From Scilla litardierei (Eukaryota; Streptophyta; Magnoliopsida; Asparagales; Asparagaceae), in NCBI GenBank assembly GCA_030789695.1, contig CM061142.1:42951375-43015374 (forward strand): a stretch of DNA of 64,000 nucleotides, written 5' to 3'. Positions 43,244 through 54,988 of the stretch are shown piece after piece. The position numbers were made by a program, and so were the translations under genes. The notes under the pieces are model-generated. The model worked only from the letters and a program-made list of their open reading frames with translations. It ran no database searches and had not been told where the DNA came from. Position 1 is the first letter of the stretch; each line of letters opens with the position of its first letter.

Positions 43244-43733
43244 GTGGTGACGGCCCAAAGCAAATTTTTGTACATCAAGAGAGGCATGCTAGCTGAGTCT
43301 AGCGGCGGGGGCGGACAAAGGCCCATGTATCAAGGAAACTCATGTACTCAATATTAATACAAAAGGGGGGGATGGGTCGGGGGTCGGCTTGGGGGTGGGG
43401 GTGGGGAGTAGTACCGCCTCATCTAGCTCCAGCTCTAACACAGCGATCCCATGCACTGAGGTCATTGCTAGCGACACTAATCCCTTCAACGTGCTAAGGT
43501 TAGGGAGTAAGGATTGCAAGGGAGGTTCAATGTTTGATAGCGAATCTGATAGTGAGCCTCCTGATATGACTATAATTAATGAAGATTGGTTGATCGAGCA
43601 AGAGGAGATAAGGCAGAGTAATAAGAGCAGCAAAAAAACTAACCAACATAAGATGTCGATCAAGGGTATTCGCAAGAGTTCTCGTATTAAAAGGGATGTT
43701 TTGCATCCCTCTCCCGCTAAATCCGCCCAATGA
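43244..43733 (+). pseudogene. LINE ORF1 C-terminus
   Basis: Resumes ORF1 after the insertion. The part at 43389-43733 reads NPFNVLRLG, an acidic DSESDSEPPD and a basic KGIRKSSRIKRD tail, as expected for plant LINE ORF1. One frame change lies near 43350. The stop TGA at 43731-43733 overlaps the ORF2 ATG at 43730-43732 (ATGA). Confidence 0.7.
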
Positions 43734-44840
43734 CTCTCTTCATTTGGAATACCCGGGGTCTAAATAACGTTACCAGACGTAGGGAACTTAAAGAAAGGGT
43801 CCGAAAGTTTGCTCCCTCGTTGGTTGGTCTCCTTGAAACCAAAGTTATTGAGAATAATGCCCAAAGGATTGCCAAGTGTTTTCCGAAAAAGTGGCTTACT
43901 ATCAATAATTGGAATGCCCACCGTAATGGGCGTATCATGGTCGTTTATGATCCGGAGATATGGCAGTGTGTTGCTTATAATATGTCCGCCAAACATATTT
44001 CTTTGAAGTGTAGAAATGTCTCGGGGATTGCCATGGTCGCTACGGTTGTTTACGCGTCCAACTCTTATCAAGAGCGTAGAAACCTTTGGGATAATATTGT
44101 CTCCAATGCCAGCAATTATAATAATCTCCCTTGGATTATCGGGGGGGACTTCAATTGCGTTAGATATACTTCGGATAAAGTTGGGGGGTCGGGAGATTAA
44201 TGGGAGTATGGTGGAGGAGTTCAATGATTGTATCAATTCTAGTGCACTCATTGAACTCAAGACTGTTGGCAATACTATGAGTTGAAATAATCGTAACATT
44301 GGGCAGCGACGTATCATTGTGACACTTGATCGGGCTTTTGGCAATAGTGCTTGGATAGGCGCCCTTTCGACCTCTTATTGTGAATACATCACTGGGGGTT
44401 CTAGTGACCACTCCTCTCTTATTATTCATACCCATCGGAATGTGGGATCTGACCCTAAACCATTCAAATTTTTTAATGCCTGGCATCGCAGTCCTGAGTA
44501 TATTAATGTGTTGAAGGAACATTGGCAAATCAGAGTTGATGGTTGTCCTATGATACGGCTTGTTACCAAGCTTAAGGGGTTGAAACAAGGGCTTAAGGTG
44601 TTTGGGGCAGCCTTTAGAGATGCGAATGACATTTCCAAAATCCGGTTTGATCTTGCTATTGTTCAAGATAACCCCTCTCTGAGTACATGTGTTGACCTTC
44701 AAAAGGATGAGCGCATATTGATAAATCGGCTAGCTGAAGCTATTGAGATTGATGAATCCAATCTTAAGCAGAAAAGTAGACACGATTGGTTGAGTCTTGG
44801 GGATCGTAATTCGTTTCTTTTACACTGCTATGAGAGCTAG
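43730..44840 (+). pseudogene. LINE ORF2 endonuclease
   Basis: Starts MTLFIWNTRGLNN. An apurinic-type endonuclease that nicks target DNA for target-primed reverse transcription. Catalytic landmarks: N in WNTRGLN, E in LLETKV, the GGDFN Asp (about 44140) and the SDH near the end (GSSDHSS, about 44400). Breaks: a frameshift near 44185 and a TGA at 44283-44285 (probably from TGG). After the domain the frame runs to a stop at 44838. Confidence 0.8.
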
Positions 44841-45469
44841 ACAAAGCCATAATAATCTCAGTCACATGATCTCTATTGATGGCTCTCGCAACAATTCCAT
44901 AGACCTGCTCAAAATTGATGCCCCTGATTTTTACTCTAGGCTCTATAATCAAAATGATTACTGGAGGGTCTTTCCTCTTCTTACCACTAAAAGAGTTCTT
45001 ACTAATGAGGCTGCTGTTTGGGTAGAAAGACCTGTATTGGCTGATCAGGTTAAAGATGCGGTCTTCCAAATGGGGCCTGATAAAGCCCCTGGTCCTGACT
45101 GTTTCAATGTTTTCTTTTATCAGAATGCTTGGGATATTGTTGGTAGGGATGTCACTACCGCCGTTCTTAACTTTTTCAAGTCTGTGAAGATTTTGCGGTA
45201 GGTCAATCATACCTTTCTAACTCTCATCCCTAAGAATGGCAATGCTTCTGGGCTTGGTGACTATAGACCCATTTCCTGTCGTAATGTTTTGTACAAAATT
45301 ATCAGCAAGATTCTTTGCAATCGATTGAAAAAAGCAGTTATTGAGCTTATATCACCTAACCAAGCCGCCTTCCTTCAGGACCGTTTGCTTACAGACTGTG
45401 CTTTGCTTGCTCATGAACATATTAGGGATTTTAACATTCCTATGAGGGCTCGGGCCTGTCTCAAGTTAG
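44797..45469 (+). pseudogene. LINE ORF2 reverse transcriptase, N-terminal part
   Basis: Reads FQMGPDKAPGPDCFN (region 0/1), a TAG at 45199-45201 (probably from CAG), then LTLIPK and DYRPISCRNVLYKIISKILCNRL with key motifs DYRPIS and KIISKILCNRL, QAAFLQDR, and ends ACLKL just before the catalytic region, where the chromovirus LTR begins. The catalytic FADD-type box is outside the window. Confidence 0.8.
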
Positions 45470-45779
45470 TGTAACGACCCGCTCTCGGGGGCCCGTTACT
45501 TATTTGATATTTGCACAGGTCATGCAGTTTACCATGTAAGAGACCCTGCGGGGCTACACACACACTAGCGGGGGGGGGGGGGGGGGGTGATAGTGTAATA
45601 GCAAGCAAATTGCTTAATTAAAAGTTACTAAAATTAAAACACAATAAGCAGCAGAAATAAAACAGAGTGCTCAACAACAACAATCGCAAACATAGAGATT
45701 TTACCCTGGTTCCCCAAAACTTGGGTACATCCAACCACACCAGTATTCACTATAATCCCACACAGAGAAGTGAATACAC

Positions 45780-46035
45780 AATCCCACAAAGGGATACACT
45801 CCCACAAAGAGAGAGACCTCACCAAGATGATTTTTCCCTACACAAGGACCCAACCAACCCTACACAGGGGTCAAACTCCCACCAAGAGAATTACTAACTC
45901 CCACTCAGAGAATTAGGGTTAGCCCTACACTAGGACACAAAACTCCCACTAAGAGAGTTACTCCCACAAAGAGAATATCCAAGTCCCACAAAGAGACAAC
46001 CTCCCACAAAGAGAGAATACTAATCCAACAAAGAG
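45780..46035. repeat. CTCCCACAAAGAGAG short repeats
   Basis: A dozen or so loose copies of TCCCACAAAGAGAG spaced 15-30 bp apart in the downstream part of the solo LTR. Confidence 0.7.
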
Positions 46036-46416
46036 AAATAGGGTTTCGAACAAAAACAAAACGAAACAACACTTACATATGCCTTGATATGATCTTACCA
46101 ATGTGAAGAAGAAGGCATGCAAGTGAATGACCAAGTGCTTGAGATTAGCTTTGATTGCACTTGATGATCTTTCTCTCTTCTAGGAATGAATCCTAACACT
46201 TCTCACTTGAGTGTATGAAATGAAGAGAAGAAAGATGTTCTCCAAGAAGAGGAATGAGATTGAAATCCCTTGGAGAAATTCCCTAGAGCTTAGATGCTAA
46301 GCATAAGATTGAAGCTCTAAAGAGGGAATGGGGGAGGAGTGGCTTAGAGAAGAGATTCAATGATCTTCTATGATTTCCTAACCCTTTCAAGAATTCTAAA
46401 AGAACTAAGCCAATCC

Positions 46417-46427
46417 CTATATATAGG
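46417..46427 (-). promoter_or_regulatory. Solo-LTR TATA box
   Basis: CCTATATATAG in sense, about 90 bp downstream of the palindrome array. Confidence 0.6.
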
Positions 46428-46512
46428 AAGCCAAGAAGAGCCTATAAACACAGCCAAAAACCCAAAGGGAAGAAATCTGCACCGGCTAGATTTTGGCAGT
46501 TTACGGCAAGAA

Positions 46513-47155
46513 CAGTCGACTGATGATCATTAGACAGTCGACTGATCAACGGCTAGAAAATATCCCAAAGGCTATATCCTGAGCCAGGACAGTCGACTGA
46601 TGAAGACCATACAGTCGACTGACAAACATGACATGCGCCTGTTAATCCTTCAGCAGACGACTGCTGCAGGGGATGGATCGAAACAGAGAGCTGCACTCTT
46701 TCTCCAGTTTACGCACAGGCGACTGATGTCAATAATACAGTCGACTGTCTATTAGTCAGGCGACTGTAAAACCCTAATCAGTCGTCTGCAGAATAAGATG
46801 GAGAAAAGACAGAGAGAGATGCATATTTCGCACTTACGCCTTTCAGACGACTGAAGGCCATTTCACAGGCGACTGTAAATATACAGGCGACTGTAAAAAC
46901 AGCAACAGGCGACTGTCTTGTAACATGGGAAAAAGCCCAGAAAATGCAAGAAGCGCACAGGCGACTGTCGACCAATTCACAGGCGACTGTAGGAATACAG
47001 GCGACTGTAAATTGAACATCAGTCGACTGATGCGAAAAGCTCAAGATGAGTCAATAGAAAATTTGACTTGAGCTGTGCATCACAGTCGACTGTAGAAGGC
47101 TCGACAGGCGACTGGAAATCACCCAGTCGACTGTTAAACCTTCAGCAGGCGACTG
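46513..47155. promoter_or_regulatory. Array of CAGTCGACTG / CAGGCGACTG palindromes
   Basis: About twenty copies of a 10-bp perfect or one-mismatch palindrome over 640 bp, some within longer dyads. It sits upstream of the TATA box, as in the other two LTR families, with an unrelated motif. Confidence 0.75.
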
Positions 47156-48591
47156 CGGAAGAGCCATAGACTCCAAATGAGTCTTTGGACAGAGTGAACC
47201 TACTGGGTTGGATTCTATGATAATCCTAAAGCTCACTAAGATGGTTAAATGCATATGCATGAGAGTATGACCATCTATCAAGGCATTACAATAATCCTAG
47301 ACTCAAAAAGAGAAATGCAAGTAAATGAAATTACATGGATTACAAATTGCATCTCCTAGAGTCTAAGTTTTCAAGCTCACAATTCCTTGATGCTCCCAAT
47401 CATCTCCAAGCTTTGGCACACCTTGATGAGCTTCCCTTCATCAAGCTCCAAGCTTTGACAATGCTCATCTAGATGTCCATCCATCATCATGCTCCAAGCT
47501 TTGGCTTCATTAGATGATATTCATGACTTCATCCAAGCTTGAGCACACCATCACTCTTGGAGGTCTTTAAGATATCCCTTGTAAAATCCTCCAAGTCTTC
47601 TGCTTTGTATCATCAACATATAATCATTAAGATAAACTGAGACTAAAACATAAGAAAGATTAGCACACTAACATAATGTATTGATCATCATCAAAACAAC
47701 GTTAGTCTTGAAACCAAGAACTAACATACCAGTGAAAACAAAATAGCCACAATCCAGAGATGTACCAAAACTCAAACTAGCGTACATTATTACAGTCCAA
47801 ATTAAAGTACAACAGCAAACAGTACTCTCTCACCAAATACGTAAAGGAAATACAGAAAGGAAATACATAACATAGCACACTCACACCAACACACACAGCT
47901 AAAACTCTGCAGTCTCCGGTTCGTACTCTGGCTCTGTAAACTCAGGGGCAATTTCTTCAACCTGGTCATCGTCTGTCGGTGCCATAAATGGAACCAAAGG
48001 TAAGTCACAATAGTTCTAAATATAGAAAAGAAGCAGTGCACAAGTATGACAAACAGCAACTACATACGAGCAAACCAGAGTGAAAAGTAAAGTACTGAGC
48101 AATAACTGTACACAACTGAGTAGTAAAAGTAAACCGAACCGAAAAGGGGAACAACTGTACAATGGTAGAGCAGGCTGAGCAAGTGAAACATGCTACCGCT
48201 GTAGCTAAAGGTAAAAACAAATAAAGTACTGTGACTGCATACGTGAAGTAACGTACATGGAAAGTGTCAGGTAGCGGTGACTGTATTAGCTAAAGATAGG
48301 GTGATAGTGATGAAGATCGATGGCGTTACATAATCATGATTCACATCCTTGCGGTCCAGCAGAACACGGCCAAGGAAGTGACTAAGCCAGGATCACTTAT
48401 CCCAAGTCTAGCAAGGGTGATCCAACAAACTTAGCCAAGCACATTGACCGGATCATGGTCCATTGAAGGAAGCTTATCATTCTTATGTGCGCCACCGACA
48501 AAAGCTTATACACTAAACTACGTGACTCAAGTCGGAGAGTACAATAAGTGACCATCGAGTTCATCTCTTGCCTGGGCGCGACCCAGACGAA

Positions 48592-48855
48592 TGCCGAAAA
48601 CACATGCAGCTAGACAGGATGCTGACATGCTGCATATTTTGTTTGCCGAAACACAGGCAGCTAGACATGATTACCGAAAACCCAGGCAACTAGACATGTA
48701 GATTAAACTCCAGTCACTCCCGCACTCTCTCAAACTATGAGTTACCCCAAACCCCCAGTGAAGTGTCAGGTGTTCTGTGTACATGTTTCTTTCATGATGT
48801 TCCACGAGATGTTCCACACGATATTCCATAAGATATTCCACAAGATGTTCCTCAT
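48592..48855. repeat. Two small tandem repeats in the chromovirus LTR
   Basis: 48592-48699 has three copies of CCGAAAACACAGGCAGCTAG-like sequence. 48796-48855 has five 12-bp units of GATGTTCCACGA type. Confidence 0.75.
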
Positions 48856-49860
48856 GTTATCAATCAAACCAAGATAACTGGTTGACTTTCTTATTGAAAA
48901 CCATACAGTCAGAACTTCTTTCCAAAGCAAGTTGGCCAAGCGAAGTGAGGATAAAGACAAGTCCAAGCACACAATTTACCCAAGTTGATAATTGTGTGTT
49001 ACAACCACTAAAGTTGAAAGTTGGCAAAACAATCTGTAGTTGATTACTTCCCTATTAGATTAGGTCTCTAGTTCGGTTCAAGTCAAGTAGCCGTTCGTAG
49101 GCTATAGTGATGTTCTAAGTTCATACGGGTACACTTATCTAATTTTCTAATTTTAGAATTAGTCGTGACTTACCAATTTCGAGGCTGTCGTAGCTAGCCG
49201 AAATTTGATCTAGGGCTTCCTCTGAAGTAGGTGCACAATAGTTTGTACCTGCAACACACAAACATTGATTAAAACACACAACGTTCCTATCTAAATAATC
49301 TGATCGTTCTGATTTTCAAAACTGGCCAAAACGGTGTCGGAAAACGTTCTAAATTTTTCTATAGGCTATATATGATGAAAATAATTTTACTGCAGGAGGA
49401 AATATTTTTCAGACGCTTCTGTTAATTTTTATAATTTTTCAAAGCTCAAAATCAATTTAAAAATCAATTTTTCAATTAGTAACGTATTTATCCAATAATT
49501 TATTCTGGATACAATCTACATCAGAATGTTGCAAGTGAGCTGTCAAAATGACCGTCTCGGGGAGTTCTTTAACATATATTTTTATCACATAGCATTGTAT
49601 GTGAAAATAAAGAGTTACGTATTTTTAAAAGAATTTTTTTATATTTAAGTTTTAGGGCTTAAAAATTAATTCTGGAAAAATTAAGCATCAAATTGAGATG
49701 AAACTAACGTCGTTGGGTCCGGAACATCGTTTCTGATTTTCTAGGCCTAGTCTTATATTTTTCCGGGCCCTATATTTCAAGTTATGGATTTTACACCATA
49801 AAACCAAATTATTAATTAATTTATAATACGAAAATACGAAATATCTTCATATTTACGATC

Positions 49861-50300
49861 GTGCCACTGGGGGTTTTACGCACGCACCGTTCGTTAGCAG
49901 CGAAGCTCGGCGAGGGAGAGGGTTTCGCCGACGGCGGGAAGCGACGGCGACTCGAGGCGGTGGGCGACGGGGAACATCGGCGGAGTGGGGCTGCTGTCGA
50001 CGTCGGAGGACGGCGGGGCGACGGCGGACGGCTGCGGGAGACAGTGGCGAGAGTAGTGGGGTGCTGTGGTGGCGTTTGTCGGAGGCGGCCGGCGTTGAGG
50101 CGGCAGGCGACGGGCACGACGGGCTGACGGTGGAGCAGTGTACACGGTGGACGGCGGAGGCGCTGTGGGGGCTGCTCGAAGACGTCGGTGATGGGAGGAA
50201 GCTCTGGAGCTTTCGTGTGGCGGCGATTGGTGCTGGGGACCGGCGGCTGACAACGGCGTGTCACGGTGGCCGGTGGTCGAGGCCGTCGGAGGGGGAGAGG
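49861..50300 (-). other. CpG-rich segment of the chromovirus LTR
   Basis: About 440 bp rich in CG dinucleotides, downstream (in sense) of the TATA box at 50450. Likely the transcribed leader part of the LTR. Frames on both strands are compositional. Confidence 0.6.
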
Positions 50301-50449
50301 TAACTAGAGTTGAGGGAGGGAGAGAAAGAAGTGAGCGGGGTTTTCGAACGGGGGGCTTGCGTGACTTTGGGGAGAGAGGACACGCAGAGAGAGAGAGAGA
50401 GTCTGTTTAATTAAAATTTTAAACTGGGGATTAACGGGGTTTATGGGGG

Positions 50450-50458
50450 TATTTATAG
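50450..50458 (-). promoter_or_regulatory. Chromovirus LTR TATA box
   Basis: CTATAAATA in sense, with the CpG-rich leader downstream. Confidence 0.6.
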
Positions 50459-51139
50459 GGTTAGTACCCTACTATTTGTAATTAATGAGGGGGTTATGGG
50501 TTGTTGACTAATCCCAACATTTTTAATACGGTAGGTTAGTCTTTTTGACTAACTTTGGAAATTTTGGTAAAGTGTCTAAACATGTTTATCATGGGGGTTA
50601 AAGTAATTGGTAATTAGGTTATAGTAATTAACTAGGGTAACTGGTGACAGTAAAATTTGTAACGAAAATTACGATTTTGCCCCTACTAGCAAACATGTCC
50701 GAAAAATTACGAAAACATACCCACGGGATCGTATCGCCGCGAGGATCGCGAATACCATGTCCATTTTGGGGTTTGAGCTACGGAAATACGTGTTTTAGGC
50801 CAAAACGTTTAGGAAGCGGGTTTGCGGGTTCTCTATCGGTTTGACTTCAGAAAATTACGAAATTAATGTGGGAAGCCCTAAATGATCATAGAATGTTACC
50901 ATAGAAGTTTGAAAACGTTTTGAAGATATTTGTATAGAAAATAAATTCATTAATCCAAAACGGTAATAATTGAAAATGAATGTTTACCAGATTATTTAGA
51001 GGCATTTGATGGAACCCGAACTTACTAAAATACTTCATAACTAGTTTGATACTTCAAAAATATTTTTAACTCCTGACAAACCATTATAAAATACGTTAAA
51101 TACGTTATTAAATGTTTTGAAAAATTACGAGTCGTTACA

Positions 51140-51175
51140 TCCTACCCTCCTTAAAATAATTCCGTCCTCGGAATT
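51140..51175 (-). promoter_or_regulatory. Chromovirus stem-loop and polypurine tract
   Basis: In sense: AATTCCG-AGGA-CGGAATT (51175-51158), then TTTTAAGGAGGGTAGGA next to the 3' LTR. This matches the coding-free element's module apart from one exchanged base pair in the stem and one base in the tract. Confidence 0.78.
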
Positions 51176-51315
51176 TCTCGAACTTTCTAAAACAAATAAC
51201 TTTTGTTATGAAGAAGCTCAAGCAAATAAATGATAATAATGATCTAATAAATCAGGTTGTAAATAACATGAAATATAATGTGATATCATAGCATCAAGAA
51301 AACAAGAGATGATGT

Positions 51316-51885
51316 TTATGAATACTTACTATTGATATCACCATAGCTTCCGTAACTAGTCTCGTAACCGGTAGGATTATACGACTCGGTAAATAGGTAT
51401 GGGTAGCATTCTCGCATCTCGTCTTTTCACTCCCAAGTATATTCTCCAGGTGAGTTGTGACGCCACATTATCCTGACGAGGTTGATCACTCTATTCTTGA
51501 GGGTCTTCTGCCGTCGATCCAGGATTTTGACTGGTTGTTGTTCGTAAGATAGATCCGGATGAACATCAATTTCGGTGTAATCCACAACATGACTAGGATC
51601 ACTTACATAGCGTCGAAGCTGTGAGACATGAAAGACTTCATGTACTCCTTCCAATGCAGGTGGCAAAGCAAGGCGATAGGCCACCTCGCCTACTCGTTCC
51701 AAAACATCAAATGGACCAATGTATCGAGGATTGAGCTTCCCTCTCCGTCCAAAACGAATCATCCCACGATTCGGAGAGATTTTCAAGAACACGTGATCGC
51801 CAGGCTGGAATTCCAAATGACGGTGCTTTGCATCTGCCCAATGCTTGTATCGATCTTGAGCCAACTGTAGCTTCTCTCTGATGGT
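51316..51885 (-). pseudogene. Chromovirus integrase C-terminus and chromodomain
   Basis: Reads QDRYKHWADAKHRHLEF, then GPFDVLERVGEVAYRLALP and HEVFHVSQLRRY (the GPF/Y region of gypsy integrase), then a chromodomain: VKILDRRQKTLKNRVINLV and WRHNSPGEYTWE. The chromodomain steers integration by binding modified histone tails. A TGA at 51427-51429 removes about the last 35 residues, which remain readable down to the TAA at 51316. Confidence 0.82.
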
Positions 51886-52875
51886 TCAGACTACTTCCAC
51901 TGCTTCAACAATCAAGTCTGGACCGATGAGCTCTCGATCACCAACGTCGTCCCAACTCAAAGGAGAACGACACTTCCTGCCATATAGCGCTGCAAAGGGT
52001 GACGTACCAATGCTGGCCTGATAACTGTTGTTGTAGGCAAACTCCATGAGATGAAGATGGTCTTCCCAGGATCCCTTGAAGTCCAGCATACATGCACGCA
52101 ACATGTCTTCCAGAATCTGTATGGTGCATTCCGATTGGCCATCTGTCTGGGGGTGATAAGCTGTACTGAAACTTAAGTGGGTCCCCAGACTCTCCTGTAA
52201 GCTCTTCTAAAAGTGAGATGTGAATCGCGTGTCTCTGTCAGAAACAATACTGACAGGAACACCATGTAACTTCACTATCTCCTCCATGTACTTCTTGGCA
52301 AGCACTTCGGTTGACTGGCCCACTCTGAAAGGAATGAAGTGTGCTGACTTGGTCAATCGATCAACGATCACCCAGACAGGATCATTATGCTTCGTACTCT
52401 TCGACAGTCCTGTCACGAAATCCATCGTGATGTGTTGCCACTTCCATTCTGGAATAGGCAAAGGTTGTAACAAACCGGTAGACCAGTGATGTTCAGCCTT
52501 CACATGTTGGCACACTATGCACTTCACAACACTCCGTGCGACGCTTCTCTTCATACCATGCCACCAGTAGTGTTGTCGCAAGTCTTGATACATCTTTGTA
52601 CCTCCTGGATGGATGGAATATAGAGAACTGTGAGCTTCCTCCAATAGAGCTTCTCTGACGTCTCCAGATGGTACACAGATGCGGTTGCCAAATCTCAAAA
52701 TTCCGTCCTCATGGATCTTGAATTCAGGCCTTTGACCTGCTATCACCATGTCTCTAATCCTTTGCAGCTTCTCATCTCCTGCTTGGGCAGCTTTGATCTT
52801 ATTTACCAAATCCGGCTGGATCTGGAGGTTGAGCAGCGAAGAATTTTCTCCTGGCAATATGACATCCATCTCCAT
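51886..52875 (-). pseudogene. Chromovirus integrase zinc region and core
   Basis: HSSLYSIHPGGTKMYQDLR and CIVCQHVKAEH form the HHCC zinc region. The core has ITMDFVTGL (D), IVSDRDTRF (D) and, after a TAG at 52207-52209, HPQTDGQSECTIQ (E). A TGA at 51886-51888 ends the segment. Both stops are explained by single C-to-T or G-to-A changes. Confidence 0.82.
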
Positions 52876-53190
52876 GGCTCGAATCTCATGTCATAGCCTC
52901 CATTGTGATGTGAGAGTCATCACTGCAGGGAGACGACTCAATGCATCTGGTACGACATTGACCTTCCCAGGATGGTACTGAAGGTCAATATCATAATCCT
53001 CCATAAGTTCGATCCATCGTCGTTGATGCATATTGAGCTCCTTCTGGGTGAACAGGTACTTGAGACTCTTGTGATCGGAAAATATCTTCACATGCTCGCC
53101 CAGTAAGAAGTGTCTCCAAATCTTCAAGGCAAAGATAACTGCCACCAACTCAAGGTCATGAGTGGGGTAGTTCTTCTCATGGGTCTTCAG
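52876..53190 (-). pseudogene. Chromovirus RNase H
   Basis: [19 protein letters not shown] and [17 protein letters not shown] carry RNase H residues; [14 protein letters not shown] closes the domain. It is bounded by a TAA at 53191-53193 and a TGA at 52891-52893, both one transition from a sense codon. Confidence 0.78.
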
Positions 53191-54333
53191 TTATCTGGAT
53201 GCATAGGCAACAACCCGACCATGCTGATGCAGCACACACCCGAGTCCTTTGCCAGAAGCGTTACAGAATACTTTGAAACCTCCGGTCCTGTCTAGGATGA
53301 CCAGAATCGGGGCCGAAGTCAATCTTCTCTTCAGCTCCTGAAACACATCTTTACAAGCCTTTGACCAGACAAATGCCACGTCCTTTCTTGTCAATCGTGC
53401 CATAGCTCCCGCGATCTTCAAGAAGTCTTGGATGAATCGTCTGTAGTAACCAGCTAGTCCCAAGAAACTTCGAATTTCTGTCACAGTCTTAGGGACAGGC
53501 CAGTCTCGGACAGCGGCTACCTTCTCGGGATCGACAGATTTTCCTTCTCCCGATACGATGTGGCCCAGGAAAGCCACCTTGTCGAGCCAGAACTCACACT
53601 TGCTGTATTTGGCATACAATTGGTGTTGTCTTAGCATCTCCAAGACCTTCCTCAGATGTTCTCTGTGCTCCTGTGCGTTCTTCGAGTAGATGAGGATGTC
53701 GTCGATGTAGACAACTACGTACTTGTCCAGATGGTTGTACAGAACCTGGTTCATGAGACTCATGAATACAGCAGGCGCATTAGTCACACCAAATGGCATA
53801 ACCAAGAATTCGTAGTGTCCATATCTGGTCCGAAAAGCAGTCTTGTGGATGTCCTCCTTCTTCACCTTCACTCAATGATATCCGGTCTTCAGGTCCAACT
53901 TCGAATATACGCTCGATCCTCCAAGCCGGTCGAAAAGATAGTCGATGCGAGGCAGAGGATACTTGTTCTTCATCGTCAACTTGTTCAGCTCGCGGTAGTC
54001 GATGCACATGTGATGTGATCCGTCCTTCTTCTTCACGAGCAGCACAGGGGCACCCCATGCGGATACACTGGGTTGTATCCATCCCTTCTGTATGAGATCA
54101 TCCAGCTGAGCTCGAATTTCTTCAAGCTCAGGTGGTGCCATGCGTTAGGGTCCCTTGGATATTGGCTGTGCACCTGGTATAAGATCAATGGTAAATTCGA
54201 GGCCGCGATCCGGAGGTAAACCTGAGAGTTCGTCTGAAAATACGTCCATGAATTCTCGCACTACTTCTGGTTTCTCTTGCTCCACGTCCATTGCAGTCGC
54301 AACTGCCTCCGAAAGTTTGGCCCAAAACTTCAC
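53191..54333 (-). pseudogene. Chromovirus reverse transcriptase
   Basis: 54145-54333 is the pre-RT region ([13 protein letters not shown]). After a TAA at 54145-54147 come [20 protein letters not shown] and LDLKTGYH, a TGA at 53872-53874, then [20 protein letters not shown], the catalytic YIDDILIYS box and [11 protein letters not shown] cut-off CNASGKGLG starts RNase H (the usual Asp is Asn). The catalytic residues of the polymerase are otherwise kept. Confidence 0.85.
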
Positions 54334-54382
54334 TGGTCCTTCTGATCGGCTTCCGCTGTGGAATTCGAACTTAGGATGGTTG

Positions 54383-54988
54383 TGTAGGATCCTGTTAAAA
54401 CAGAGTTAGGATCGATAAATGAAGTTGAGACTTACGCTTGCATATGCGGCACGGTAGTCACGGAACTTCGCCTTCGGATTCGCCACGACGGATCGAGTCT
54501 TCTCATGAACGGAGTAAGGCTACTAAATCCACAATCTAAATCTCTACTTTTAGATTAAGAACTTGGATAAAGAGAGAAGAAGGATTTCGGCAGAGCTTCG
54601 CTAGAATGAAATGCAAGGCAAGAATACCATACAAAAGTGTAAGGAAATGGCTAACCCTTGGGTCTTATTTATAGCCCCCAAGATAGTTATTTTAGGAGCA
54701 ATTGTTCCTTTGGAACAATTTAACTAAGGTGTACCATCATACATGGCACATTATAAGCTTAAGTTGTACCATATGCATGGTACAACATAAGCTTAAGATA
54801 TTACCCCTTTATTAGCCATATGTCGCATGCACTTATGCACATATAATGCGACTTTCCCATTAATCTAGAGATCCTCTCCGCAAGGGAACAGATTCCCTTT
54901 GCACACGACTTTGTGTGTGCGACGTTCGAGGTCCGTGTTCCCTCGTACATCCCCTACAAGGGTGTACAAACGTCATCCATATCCAACA
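54383..54988 (-). repeat. 3' LTR of copia B
   Basis: 606 bp; the GTGAGTGGGAGA polypurine tract is at 54989-55000. Confidence 0.92.

Larger units (their letters stand above)
21470..45469 (+). mobile_element. L1-type LINE, split by a 19-kb insertion and truncated in view by a chromovirus
   Basis: Outside 23897-43243 (plus the second copy of the tgtgg duplication at 43244-43248), the two halves read as one plus-strand L1-type LINE: 5' leader, ORF1 with a DUF4283-like domain and zinc knuckle, then ORF2 with endonuclease and the start of the reverse transcriptase. At 45469 the LINE is interrupted inside the reverse transcriptase by the chromovirus LTR. Its 3' part is expected beyond the right edge. 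The 5' end is placed near 21470 by the start of the leader and is approximate. Confidence 0.82.
45535..47726 (-). mobile_element. Solo Sirevirus LTR
   Basis: 2192 bp, sense TGTTAGTTCTTGG...CTTACA, exact duplication tacca (45530-45534, 47727-47731). The uninterrupted empty site is readable at about 63755-63770. The usual C-rich LTR end appears as a run of 18 G at 45570-45587 on the plus strand. With no internal region, it is the product of LTR-LTR recombination. Confidence 0.9.
45470..51139 (-). repeat. Chromovirus 3' LTR, with a solo LTR inside
   Basis: Own length about 3.47 kb after removing 45535-47731. It cuts the LINE reverse transcriptase at 45469. 47732-47970 matches 63763-64000. No gene inside; the frames at 49821-50303 lie in a CpG-rich segment. 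Confidence 0.88.

Noticed and set aside
49821..50303. Arg/Pro-rich frames of 80-147 residues
   Set aside because: CpG-rich part of the chromovirus LTR, open on both strands, no domain.
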